The translations under genes were made by a program, and so were the position numbers. The notes beneath the pieces were generated by a model, which was not told the DNA's origin, did no database searches, and saw nothing but the letters and a program-made list of their open reading frames with translations. 64,000 bases of DNA from Phanerodontia chrysosporium (taxonomy: Eukaryota > Basidiomycota > Agaricomycetes > Polyporales > Phanerochaetaceae). Location of the stretch: contig MJGA01000045.1 of NCBI GenBank assembly GCA_001910725.1, positions 1 through 64,000 of the forward strand. The letters are read 5' to 3'. Below, piece by piece: positions 24,352 to 36,600 of this stretch. Within the stretch, counting starts at the first letter, position 1, and the number at the start of each line of letters is the position of its first letter.

Positions 24352-27300
24352 CACCATGCGCTGAGCTGATCTCGTCTGAACAACGTACTGTTGCTCAACC
24401 TCGGCATGATGTGGGAGCAAAGATGCAGCTGGATCTCGTACCAGTGGTGTCTATAGTACATTCACTGGCATACAGAGCGCCACACTTCCCGCTCACCCAG
24501 ATGCCCTGACTTTCAGAAACCACAAGACACAATGTGTAGTAAGACCTATCGAGCAAAGAGCATTTCCTAGCATATGAGTCCGACTATTGGCGAAACTATG
24601 AGTGACAGGATGAAGGCAGGGAATTTCGACACGGCAGTCTGCACGAGTGCAACAGCATTACAGGTGTAACGATACGATCAACTATGGAGTGCAAAGTATC
24701 GTGCAGCAAATGCATCTAGGTCCTACAAACATCCTTTTCTCCCTCGCGCGCAGCTGCCCGCCCAGAGTACTCTGTTCATCGCCCAAAGGAGTAGCAGCGA
24801 CATGCTTCATGCAACTGCGGAAGGTTTACGTTAGGCCTCTCCAGCGGAACGTGGATCTTTGTACCTGGTTTCTCTGCGCATTCCCCAACAGGCAGCTGAA
24901 AACGTCTGATCGAAGATCCTGCTCGCTCAGGCTTGCATGATGAGCCTATCTGCGCACGTCTGGCACTTTGAAACGAAAGACCGGCCTGGCGGCGCGTGCA
25001 TATGACCCACCGCCCGCCCGCCCCTCGTTTCTGCACCTCTCATACACGCCCCCTTCCACGCATCGGCTGCACGACTCCGCAGGACCTGCGTCGAGAGAAC
25101 GCGGGGTGAGCGCAGAGCGCAGGGTGCGTAGCACAGACCGCATTTCGAGTGCGCAGACCGACTCGACCGCGAGCCCGCTGCTCAGTGGAGCATGCTTCTT
25201 GCGCTTCACTCGCTAGTTGAGCCCTACGCCCGGAATCGTGCCGCCTGTGGGATTTGCAGACTTACGCCGTGCTCGGACATGGGAGGCGAACAGCCCTCAT
25301 TCTGTCCCGCCACGCAGAATTCTCGCCCAGTGTCGGTCGCTTTCGCTCGGCCCAGTGTCTGCTCTGAGGGCCGGATGTCTTTCGCCCGTGCGGGACAGCT
25401 AAGCGAACGATGATGAACGAAAATCAGCAGGCAACAACAAAGATGAGCTGCATATACCCACCAGACAACTTCGAGGGTGTACAACGGATGCGCCGCACTC
25501 TACAGTCCGCTCGCTGGCAGAGTTGACCGCCAGAGTCCACGACCAGAAGTCACGGGCACCCCCACTGCATGCCCGTTCCCTGTCAGCGCCGTGCAGGGCC
25601 CCGTCGGCATCGGGCTTCACATGCATGCGAACACGGCCAGGCCTGGACAGGTCCCAGCGGATCCACGAGGATCACACGCGGCTTCCACGGCCTACCCAGG
25701 CTGGAGCCGTCGCGCTCGCGGGCTGGGCGCAACGTCTTGCGTGCGTCGAACCAAAGCCTTGGATCCGTGGGTACATTGTCACGCCGTGACTGAACGGGAA
25801 GTGTGTCAGAGCTTGCCGTGCAAAGGACAGGAACATTTGCACACCTTCATCTCGCTCGGACCCTGCCTGCCAGTGTCCCCCGCGTGCTCATGTACAAGCA
25901 GCGGAAAGCTGCCGCCCCTTGCCTCCAGCCTCCTATAATGCGGAAGAGCGGAAACCGTCGCGAATTCCTACCCCTCTGCGCGGCCTCGCGTCAGCACAAG
26001 CACGAGATCGCGAACGAAACTGGTCGCAGCGCACCCCCGCCCGCTCCCTGCCGCCTCGGCCCGCGGAGCAGAACGTGGCTGGCACGGCGGCGTCAGAAAC
26101 GGCCTGTATGCCAGTGTCCATGGCGCCTCGCTGTCGGTACTGGGCGGCGTGTGCGCGCCTAGAGTGCAGCCAGGTCGCTGGCAAGGACCAGCAAGGCGGA
26201 TGGCGTGTGACGCGAGGCGAGTGCATGGGCAGGGTGTCGAGGCCATGGCGGGTGAATCGTAAGCGCGGGAACTGCGGTCTCCCACCACGGGCCACGAGGC
26301 TTGCTTGGACGTCGGGACTCGGGCGACTGAGCGCAAGGAGACGATAGCTTGCGTCGAAGGTGGTATGGCAAGCGGCCCGTCTCTGCTGCCTCGAACGCCT
26401 TCAGCGTCGCCCCGCCCACATCCATCGCTCCACGCAGCTTGCCCGCATCCTGCCTGCAGACAGTTGCGAGCGTGCTGGTCGTCTGGAGTCATCCGCCGGC
26501 GTTGCCTCTGTCTCAGGTCCGATCCGACCCGAACAAGCATCTCTGGCCACGCCAAACGAGTGTGAGGGCTGCTCGCAGCGCGCGGCCCGTTGCAATGCAT
26601 CGTCGCGCACGAATGACGTAGTTTAAGGTGTAGCCAATGGCGGACGGGACCAACATGTGCGGTCCAAAACGATTCCATGGACAGGGAAATCCAGAGGCAG
26701 ACCCCGCATGAGACGCAGTGCATGGTTGAGCACCAGCGTCGGGTCGTATGGAGGCATCCTGTGACGTCTGTGGTATGAGATCGATCCGTGTGACATGTGG
26801 CCCAGTACAATGCGTAGCGTACAACGCAGTCGTTGGCGTCATCGGCCAAGTACTTGGATCGAGGACCCAGGGAGCCCAAGCTTCAGTCGCCACCTAGATC
26901 TTCAAGCGATGAGTACGGCATCACACAACGGGCACATGCCGCATATGCTCACCTCACGAGACGTCCATAACCTTGCCCGCGCGGCGAATAAAGAGCGCAG
27001 TTGCCATCCCGGGCGCGACGCCTGCCGAGGACGGCCAGCGTTGCGCGTGTCCTCTTGCCCGCTGCAGGCGTGCGGGGACAGCGACAGCAATACTGCGGCC
27101 TGCAGGCCCCGTCCGCGCCGTCCGAGGATCGTCCATATAGCACGAGTCGGAATGGAGCCCAGCATGGGAAGACGCAAGGACCCAGTTCGCGTGAGAACCG
27201 TCCAGAGCGAGTACATATACACAGGGCAGCGGATGTTGCAGAAGGATTCGTCAAGGCAATGACCTGGCGTGCACCGTTTACGACGTCCGGTTCGCCCTGC

Positions 27301-30224
27301 GTGACTTCTGCACCTCCTGCTGAGATCGCACGAAGCGGTGACTGAGACAGGAGCCGAGGGGGGGGGGGGGCGCAGGTTGGTCTGCACAGTGGTCGGCGAT
27401 GGAGTCGACACGTTCTGCCTCGGCAGTAAGTCGCGAGCGTGCTTCGCCCGCATGGGCAAGGCAGCTGTCGATCGAGTTGCGGAGGCAGTCACAGCAGGGG
27501 GCGGTCTTCTGTGGTGTACAGGTATGATTCGTTTTAGAGCGCGTATGACTAGGCGGCAGGCGCACCTGGGTCCTGTGTATCCTCGCCTACGCACTTGGGA
27601 GACCGACAGTCCCCTGCTCGCTCGCACGCAGCTGCCCCGCCTCGTGCAATACGCCCCGGACGTCTTCCAGGGAAGGTGTCCGGCGTGTCTGAGGATCATG
27701 TTAGCGCATATACGGCACTCGGGGGAACACGAACTGACCTGCCCACATCATCCGACGATCCACCCTCGAACTCCCGGGCCGTCGAGGCGGCCATCTCCCC
27801 GTGCGCACGCGTCGCGGGCACCAGGGTACGCCGTACATGGCACCCAGGATCCCTGCTTGAGAGCTCGATCCAGCGACTACCGCGTGGCAGAGTCTCATGT
27901 CACTGTTTCCTTGCAGCATGTTGCTGCCTATTGACGTTCGTGCAGCAGCGCAGGTGGGCCCTCGGAGGAAAAGACGGTGCCGGGGCGGAGAGCCGAGAGG
28001 GGGACGCGGGGAGATACACGGCAACTCGACAGCAGCGGGTGTACTGAGCGCAAAGCCGCCTGTCTGGCGAGAGTTGGTGTGCAACAGAATTTCCAGGCAG
28101 ACTGGAGGAGAAGCGAGGTTGAGTGTCGAGGGCAGGACGCAAAGCGAGGGGACCGCGGTGCAAGCGCGCGGACTGCGCTCTGCCAGAACCGCCAGCACAA
28201 GTCAGAGGAGGACGTGCGGTGTCCCCATCGCACCCGCTCTCGCGCCGTGTTCCTTCAGCCGCGTTGTGCGGTGCTGTTCGTGCTTGCGCCAAGTGGGGTC
28301 AGGCCGTCCTGCACTGCTCCGCTGCCCGATGTTGGAAAATGGCACGCTCATACTCCTCGCCCCATCCTACATCGTGAGTTTCTGCCTCGGCATCGTTTGC
28401 GTCTGCTCGATCTGACGTCTTCTCTGAGCCCACCGCGCCCTCCACCCATGAACAAGGACTGGTGCCCCTGCGGGCTCTGCTTCATCGCCTTATCTGCCTC
28501 TCATCCAGCCCAACGCAAGCCGTACACCCGGTGCATCCATGTCGACGAGTTCTCAGCATTGGGGCTCTGGCCGCCTCATAGTTGAGGTCGCCCAGGACCT
28601 CGGGGGCTAGCAGGTAACACGGATGGCGGTGAACAACCACATTCCAGCGGCAGGCGACGAGAGAAACAAGGCTTTGGGCATTTTGGTGGCGAATTGGGGC
28701 ATAACCTGAGGCCTGAGGGGTCGCTCGAGCACAGAGTTTGGCATGTGTAGAGGCATCAAACGTCGTCTAGAATTTGAATATATGTGTATGGACACGTCGC
28801 AGAGCACGATAAATGACATCCCTGGCTGCTGTCCCTCATGCTCTCGTGTACGTGTGTAAGATTCTAGAGCACTACGGACAGCAATGAGTATTGTGACACA
28901 GAGATATGGTGCATGTACGCACCTGACAGCTCCAGCGTTCGTCCGAGTCTTCACTTGCGAGACGATGAGGAACTTGAGGAGGAACGGACGGCGACGTGCA
29001 CGGAGCGATGCCAGCGATGCGTGGCTCCTTCCGCCTTCACGCCTTTCTGCTAGTTCATGCCTTGACACATGCCTCCGTGCCCGGGCGGCGTACAATGGTA
29101 TGGGAAAGACGGACCGCGACACGGACAGCCGGTTCACGGCAGCTCACGATCCCATCGTCGTAGGCCGCCATCGTACGTTCTGCTCTGGGGCAAGACTGTG
29201 TGGAGACTCCGTAAGCACCCGTCTTGTAGTGAGGAGAATATGCTGAGGCCATGGAGAAGAACGGCAAGCACACAGCAGAATGACGACGCACCTCGACTCG
29301 GCATGCAACACGGTCTCGAGCGCTCGCTCTCGCGGACATTGGGCTGTGTTCACGTTCTCCAGAACGTTTCTTGGGTGGCTTTCTTGTCAGCGCAGGAGAG
29401 CAACGTTAGAGAACGAACTCACATCGCGAAACTCTTCGCCCTGTAACCTCCAGCGTCCCCTCCGCTACGCGCTTCCTCCTCCCCTGCATGCTGCCGTTGC
29501 GGACCTACACAGGGCCGAGTCGTGCGCGAATCTTGGAGTGTACCAGCGACGATACTACGGGCGAACGTGCTTCTGTCTCTGCTGATATCGAGCTGGTGAA
29601 GGGAGGGAGGAGTGAGGACGCCGTGGACTTCCCCTCTTCAAGTATCGCGCTCCCAAGAGGATACCCGAGGCTGCTGGTGTGATGACATCTGGAGGAGGTG
29701 TGGTGGTAACGGAAGAAGCGACCTGCGAGCGGAACACTTGCCGCCGCGTTGCAGGGGGGCATGAGATGCTTCGATCGGTCGTCGGCCGTGACTCCTTATG
29801 CTTGCTCGCGCCCTAATGCGATACTGCGACTTCTCAACGAGGGTAAGGGTATGCTTAGCCTGCTCAGAATATGGCACTTACCTCCGGACAGCGGTAGCAG
29901 ACACAGTCTTCCAAACGTGAAGATGGCTCGAACCAGACGACCTTGCAGCGCGGCACGGTTCCGCATGGCTGAGGAGCTCTGCAGCACCCGGCACCAGCGT
30001 ACATTATGCTGGCCGGGAGTCAACGTCTATACCAGCTGTAGCCCATGTCGCGGACAGTAGATGAGGGCGCGTCTATATCTCTGGCGCCCATGCACGTTGC
30101 CAATCTGATGCGCGGGCTGTCTTCCATGCCTCGCACACGCGGCTGCCAGCTGTACCTCTTGACCACCGACCACCACCACACCGTCGCCGTTCAGCCATAT
30201 CACTCGTACAGGCCAAGACCAGCA
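24352..30224. other. 5.9-kb interval without a convincing gene
   Basis: Many open frames overlap on both strands, as expected of GC-rich non-coding DNA, but none shows a domain, a family likeness or a consistent splice pattern. A 13-base G run lies at 27358-27370. The interval separates the two HET genes and may be an old, eroded duplication or transposon graveyard. Confidence 0.45.
27358..27370 (+). repeat. poly-G tract (13)
   Basis: A run of 13 G inside the gene-free interval. Its length is unreliable in most sequencing methods. Confidence 0.7.
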
Positions 30225-33200
30225 ATGACCACCAACAACAGGAATGTGTTGGAACTTATGTGGCCCGAAGACGACCAGTTGGGCGTATACTACAGCCTTC
30301 CAGATGGAAAGGCCATAGTGCCATTGTCCGAGGCCATTACTTCATCAGTTTGTGAATTTACAGCCTGACTCTGTGTTCATTACTGAGATATTAGTAGATT
30401 CAACCTGATGACTATCACAGTATCACAAGGATCAGGTGGAAGAACGAAGACTTTATCTGTGTACGCCCTCCATATAAAATTTCATGGTATAAGAGCCTGT
30501 CACCAAACCCAAGAGTCATTCCTTCAACACCACAGCCCATGTCATTTGTCAATGATGACATGAACTCAGTCCTCCCCATCTTCAGAGCATGGTTTTTTGC
30601 ACTGCTTTCAACTTTGGTGGATAACAAGGACTTCTTTCAGTTCAGTGGTGATGGCAAGGTGTACACTCTTACACCCTCATCTCAATCACTTGTTCTTTTT
30701 CAGAAGATGCATATTGGTCCTGGTGCAATTCCTACAAAGCTTGCAGACCAGCCACGTGGAACTATTGTGGAGGCACTACAGAACCTAAACAAAATCATGG
30801 GCACGACCCACTCTCTGAAGGCAACAAATGGGCTCAGTGGCTTTCTAGAGTTCATGATGAAGAACTCACATGACTTTGGAGAGCTTTATGGGCGTGTCCG
30901 ACCATGGTGGTATAAAGATGCATATCCCAACTCTGATCTGTACTTCAAGGATATTGTTCAGCGTATGCAGAAGCGCATGCTAGCTGATGACCGTGATCGC
31001 AGTGCCATTATTCAAGAAGACTCCTATATTCCCTCAAAATCTCATCCACCTCCACGACGCATATGGGATCTGTTTAGCAATCGAGTCTTGCCATATTATG
31101 CAATTCGAAAGACTGACACACTCAAGGAGGACCTTGCTAAGATTGATAAGAGGCTTTGGACAGTCTCTCACAGTTGGCTTGCTGAGGAAGATCGTGAAGA
31201 CCTGTGGACAAATATCAATGGAAAGCAGTGGCCAGTGCCATTTCCTCGAGCAACAACATTTGAGCATGTTCGCATTGAGCTCCTCAATATGGGCGCTGAG
31301 TATGTTTGGCTTGATGTGCTATGTTTGAGACAAGAGGGCCTTGAGAAAGATGAAGAACAACGGGTCAAGGAGTGGAAGATTGATGTTCCCACCATTGGAT
31401 TTGTTTATCAGGGAGAGTCAGAAACAAAAAGATACTCCATTGTGTATCTAAATGGCCTTGGTATACCATGCACCACAGCTACAGATGTTCTTCAATCACC
31501 GCGCCATTGGTTCAATCGTGTCTGGACAATACAAGAAGCTCTTAGTGGACAATGGCTTCCAGGTGGATTGACAATTGACTCTATCTCTCATCAAGGTGCA
31601 AATCAGTTTGCAAACATTTGGAGCCAGCTCCAGAAGAACACAGTACACCTTGATGATAATTGGATTCAATTTCCACGTGACCTTCAGGCATGTCACTGCA
31701 CCAATGAGCTAGATCGAGTTGCAGTGCTGGGCTACTGCCTTCACAGGCACTGTGATGTCATTCCAGTCTATGATCTGAATACCACATCAGAGAAAGCTTG
31801 GAAAGAGCTTTGCAAACATTTTTCCCCTGCTATGTTGACATCTATTTTTATTGATATGATACCTGAGAGGCTATTTGCCACTGAAATATCCATCAATGTT
31901 ATTTGTCAGCAAGAATATATCATTGGAGCCTTTTCTGATCGATCTAGCATGGTTGCTCTGACAAGTCAGTCAGAGTGCAACTTGTTCTCTGAGCAAAAGA
32001 TGTCGAAGCACAATTCAGATGAATACTACCATTTGGCCAGTATTGTTGGACCGTACTACATCACCGACCATGGAGAAAATCTGCTGTTCTCATCAAGCTC
32101 AATGAATATTAAGGCAATTGACAAGAAGTATCTAAACTTGAAGGCAAGAGGAGTAATACTTCCCAATATACCATACACTCTTGCAAATATTACATACGAA
32201 GCATCATGGAAAAGCCTACGCAGTGCTTGGATTGTTTTTGAAGTTTGTGAAACAGATCATTCACGAGACAAGCATCCTGTTATTCATGCAATCAAATGGG
32301 GAGCTATCAAATTTACGCTTTATACTGATAAGCTAGATCCACTGATTGCTCATGCTAGCCATCAGGCCTATGTGATCTACATGAATGAAAATGAGGCAAT
32401 ACGGCAAAGTGCATATACAGAGCAGTATATGGATGCATTTTATGAGTTATATAGGAGCAAGGATGCATACACATATGGAAATGGTGTCTGGGACAAAGAT
32501 TTGCTATTGGAGTCACTGGAGCAAAATTGGGGCACAGCAACCTCTGAGTCAGTGCAAACCTCTGAAGGCTCTCAGCATAGTGCAGAGGCGCACTTAAAGC
32601 AGCCAAGTGCTGTTACTCTATTTGACAGCAACATTGAGGCTCTAATTGAGAATGCGCCTGGCCAGGAGCACAAGTTCTCCATTGAAAACACAGCTCCTAA
32701 AGCTGCCATTCAAGCTGACGAAGAGTTGCCTCTGCTGCCTGCGCTGGATATCAATTGTAACCCAAATCCTGAGCACACACAAGAGAACTCTGCCACTAGC
32801 ACTGGTAAGCGCTTGCACATGTTTCACAAACTTGAGCTGATCACTAATGCAGAATCTGTACTCCAAGATACACAAGTTCAGGCCAGCACGCCTATAGACG
32901 AGGGCCAAGGCAAGAGCAAGGCTGATAGTGAGACTGAGGCTGACAGTGGCAGAGACAGCCTGGCCGAGGACAAGGCTGACCATAACAATGAAGCCCAGCC
33001 CCTCATCAGCACCACAGAGACTGCTACCAATGAGCATGCACAGACAACCTCTGAACTGCAGAACACAAACCCAGTCACTGCACACAGCGCCATTCTGCCA
33101 TTGGCACCCACAGCAGAGGACTTGGCTGAAGCAGAACTGCCTGAGGACTATGCCCAGCACGTTGCGTTCGCTCTGTTCCTCGCGCTTGCCTTGGTCGCCA

Positions 33201-33235
33201 GCAGTGTCGAGTATACCTTGCGTGGGGTGCTGTAG
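30225..33235 (+). CDS. HET-domain protein 2 (AT-rich copy, C-terminal membrane segment)
   Basis: Exon 1 30225-30347 (MTTNNRNVLELMWPEDDQLG) and exon 2 30398-33235 are joined by a 50-bp intron with the same position and length as in HET gene 1, giving 986 aa. The HET domain contains LWTVSHSWLAEEDREDLW, LNMGAEYVWLDVLCLRQ and FNRVWTIQEALSGQWLPGG. In the core it agrees with HET gene 1 at roughly three of four residues by eye. The 300-residue tail is rich in Glu, Ser and Thr and ends in a hydrophobic segment (FALFLALALVASSVEY) that could anchor it in a membrane; HET gene 1 lacks this. Third codon positions are largely A or T, in sharp contrast to the neighbours, yet the frame is open throughout. 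That argues against repeat-induced mutation and for a different history. Confidence 0.85.
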
Positions 33236-33259
33236 AAGGCGTATCTCTGGTGCTATCAG

Positions 33260-33420
33260 ATTGTGTTGTACTTGTATTCCGAGGTCCTGTATGTTGTGTT
33301 TCGCTGTGTCGTGGCAGGTCCATAGTATGTACAGTTCAGGTCCAGAGTCTGCACGGTTATGTTGTACTTGTATCTCGAAGTGTCTGTCGTAGCCTGTATG
33401 TACATGTGTCATGTTAGCGT
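33260..33420 (+). repeat. tandem repeat (about 100-bp unit) downstream of HET gene 2
   Basis: TGTTGTACTTGTAT(C/T)(C/T)CGA occurs at about 33264 and 33361, each followed by related sequence. A third related unit continues at 54043-54110, on the other side of the 20.6-kb insertion, with GTATGTAC, GTCTGCA and CTTGTATCTCGAAGTGTCT in the same order. The array therefore marks the empty site of the insertion. Confidence 0.6.
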
Positions 33421-33423
33421 AGT

Positions 33424-33450
33424 CATCAGGGAAAACCGTCTGTGACAATT
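33424..33450 (+). repeat. candidate left terminal inverted repeat
   Basis: CATCAGG..AAACC followed by GACAATT matches the reverse complement of 54016-54042 at about 21 of 27 places. A further match (AACCTGATCG, about 33519) also recurs inverted near 53905, suggesting subterminal repeats. Confidence 0.5.
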
Positions 33451-33652
33451 ATATCTAATCGCCAATAATTCGTGCTAATTGGCAGGATTGGAAGGGTTAG
33501 AGTGTTTCGCTATTTTCAAACCTGATCGTCTAAGGCGCACTAATTAGCCCTTGATTGTGTATATTCACACTGCATTATCTATCTTCGTGCATCCTTAGTA
33601 GACTGATAGCGATCATGGATTATCCATTATACCGGGTGATATACATGATGTG

Positions 33653-36600
33653 CTACACTGTACTCGCAGCCTCAGATGCACAAGCGCCACCAGGTCCTGT
33701 CTTGAAGAAACGAACACGTGCGAGTGAAGCCTCCACTGCCTTCGCGTGGTCTTGCCCCTGAAGAGAGTGTTGCTCGCCACTATGTTGCCGGGATCAGTAC
33801 AAAATCATGTTACAAAAGATGCGCGGACTCACCAAACAGTGCGGTAGAGCACATGCATTGTATTGTGATATTCAATAGGATTTCTCTTTTGCAGCGCATC
33901 GAGGATGCCCATGATGACACGGTACTCTTCATCGGCCCTCGTCAGGTTGTACTTTGCCGGTGGTTGCAGGTACTTGCCGCTGCTCCAGTCCTGTAGAGCT
34001 TGGTATATCTAGTGAGAACAGGTCAGCCAACGGCCTACTGAGGGCATAAGAGTAGTATCAGAGCGACGGATGCTTACCGTAGCACATGCAAGAGCGACCA
34101 TAGACTTCGACATCTCACGCTCATGGGGCTTGAGCGCGAGGGATGATTGGAATACATCTTCCTTACCCGTTGCGATAGCCTTCTTGGATCGCTTCCCATC
34201 CCCAAAAAACGACGTTCGTATCACCGCCGAAATGATGTCCCGCTCAAGGGGTCTGTCTTCTTTGAGTCCAGCAGCACTCTACCAGCCCAAGACGAGTGTC
34301 GCGGAGCTAGGGCTCAACGCTTCATGAGGGAGGGCAAGTGGGGAGGTCGACGACAAGGCGCGGCGGAGCGAGTCACGCAGCGACGCACAACTTATTCAGC
34401 TGTCCGTATTGACCAAGAGTGTATTAGCATTAGTAACTAATGTACAAACAACGGGCTTACCTGTCCGTATTGACCAAGAGGTCGAGATGACGGACAGGAG
34501 CGAGGGGAGCTACTCTTATATACTACAGTACTCTAGGGCAGGCTGTACGATTACCTAAGCTGATGGGCAGTGCTTGACATAGCCAGCGAGGCTGCGACGC
34601 GGGCTGCGCGGCGAGGCTGTGCGGGGGCTATGTCACGAGGCTGTGTCAGCTGGCAGTGTCTCGAGGCTGCGTCGGGCCGAGGCTGTGTCATCAGGCTGAT
34701 CAGCTCGGCGTGTCTCAGCGAGGGGAGTCATCAGGGATGACAGTGCCTCCTCGGCGATCCGGGGAACCGGTTGCAAGGCAGACCGGTGATCCGGGCGGTG
34801 TCTGAGCGCGCAGCGGGATGCGCTGGCGTCTAGGGGTGATGCGCCATCAGGGCGCTGGCGCTGCATGGCCAGGCGCTGAGTGTGGGCGGCTAGGACTCCA
34901 GACGGCGCGAGGGCTGCTCGCCCGTTGGATTAATCGAGGAAAATAGCCAAAAATCGGCGAAAAACAGGGCAGGACCGTCACATCCGTGACATTACCCCCC
35001 TCCTAAAACCGAGCGTCCTCGCGAGGTCGTCAGATGTGGCGCCCCTCCTCCCAATCGAGATCGGCCTTAGCGCGATCGGAGGCAGGAAGGAGAGAGACGT
35101 CGACTTCGGTGACGAACGGGCGGAAGGAGGCGGCAAGGGCTTCGAAGGCGGTGGCAGCGAGCTTGCGGGGCGCTTCCGGATTTTCGCGATGGAATTTGTT
35201 GACCAGGGCCTTGGCGTGCTTGAGGTTGTCCGCTTTTTCCCACGTGTCGCCGGCTTGGCCGTAGCCTTTCCAGCGGACCTTATACTGTAGTTGGCGGCGA
35301 TATATGCGGCTGTCGAGGATCTTCTCGACGACGTATTCTTCTTCGCCGGCAACCTTGACGGGTTTGGGAGGCAGAGGCTTCTCGACGCCCTGATCGTGCC
35401 ACGGGCTGAGGCGGTTGACATGGAAAACCGGGTGGATTTTCAGCCAGCTCGGGAGCTCGAGCCGATAGTCCAGATCGCCGATCTTTTCCAGAACCTTAAA
35501 CGGGCCCAGCTGGCGAGGGCCGAGCTTGGGCGAAGGCTGATCGATGCTGAGGTCCTTCGTGCTGAGCCAAACCTGATCGCCGACTTTGAAGGAGTGGGCG
35601 CGTTTCTTCGCGGCCTCGTACTCTTCTTTCATGCGGGCTTTGGTTAGGCGCAGGGCAGCTTCGGCCTCTTTGCGAACGTGAGCCATGCGGTCTAAGCGCT
35701 CATCGAGAGCGGGAACCTTGGTGTGTTTGCCGGCCGGGATCGTGAAGTCCGGTGTGTAGCCGTAAACTATCTCGAAGGGGGTGCGCTCGGTAGCACTAGA
35801 CACGTGTGAGTTCAGGGTGAACTCGGCCATCGGGAGCCAATCGACCCAGTCGTCTTGGCGCTGGGAGACGAAGAGACGCAGGAATTTCTCGACTTCCTGA
35901 TTCTTGCGCTCGACCTTGCCGTTGCCTTCGGGGTGATATGCCGTGGTGAGGCCGGTAGCGATGCCGAGGCGCTTATACAGCGCTCGCATGTACTGGGCCG
36001 CAAACTGGGGTCCATGATCAGAGAAGATCTTGCGTGGGAGGCCGTGAAGGCGGAAGATGTCCGTGTAGTGAACGTCGCCCATGCCAGCGGCGGTGATCGT
36101 TGAGTCGACCGGTACAAGGTGGCACTGATCCGAATAGTGGTCCACGTAGACCGCGATCGAGTCCTTCTTGGTCTTGGCGTCGCGTGGGAGCTGTGTGATG
36201 AGGTCCACGCCAACGTGTTCCCAGGGCCCTGAAGGGACATCGTGGGGCTGTAGAGTGGCCTTCGGGTGCGGGGCGGACTTGTACTGTTGACACTGATCGC
36301 AGCCGAGCACGTAGCGGCTGACGTCGGCGGAGATGCGCGGCCACCAATAGTACCGAGAGACCAATTCGAGGGTGGTGTGTTTCCCAGGGTGTCCGGCGGT
36401 CGGCGCATCGTGGCAAGACTTGATGACGTCGTTGCGCAGCGCGGCACTGTTCGGGACATAAACTTTCCCATGGTAGTACAGGAGGCCGTTGTCCTCTTCC
36501 CATTCGAGAACGCCGTTGCGCAGCTTGCGGGGCCCCTTGGTCCGGAGAGTCTGCAGGGCGTCTGCGACTTCCTTTTCTTTTTCGGAGCAGTCGCGAATGC

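Noticed and set aside
25968..26879. A 303-codon minus-strand frame in the HET interval
   Set aside because: Overlaps equally long frames on the other strand, has no domain or conserved splice pattern, and composition alone explains its length.
33424..33450. CACTA-type transposon ends (a CACTA word occurs at 33538)
   Set aside because: No inverted partner of that word was found at the right side; the CATCAGG pair fits better.
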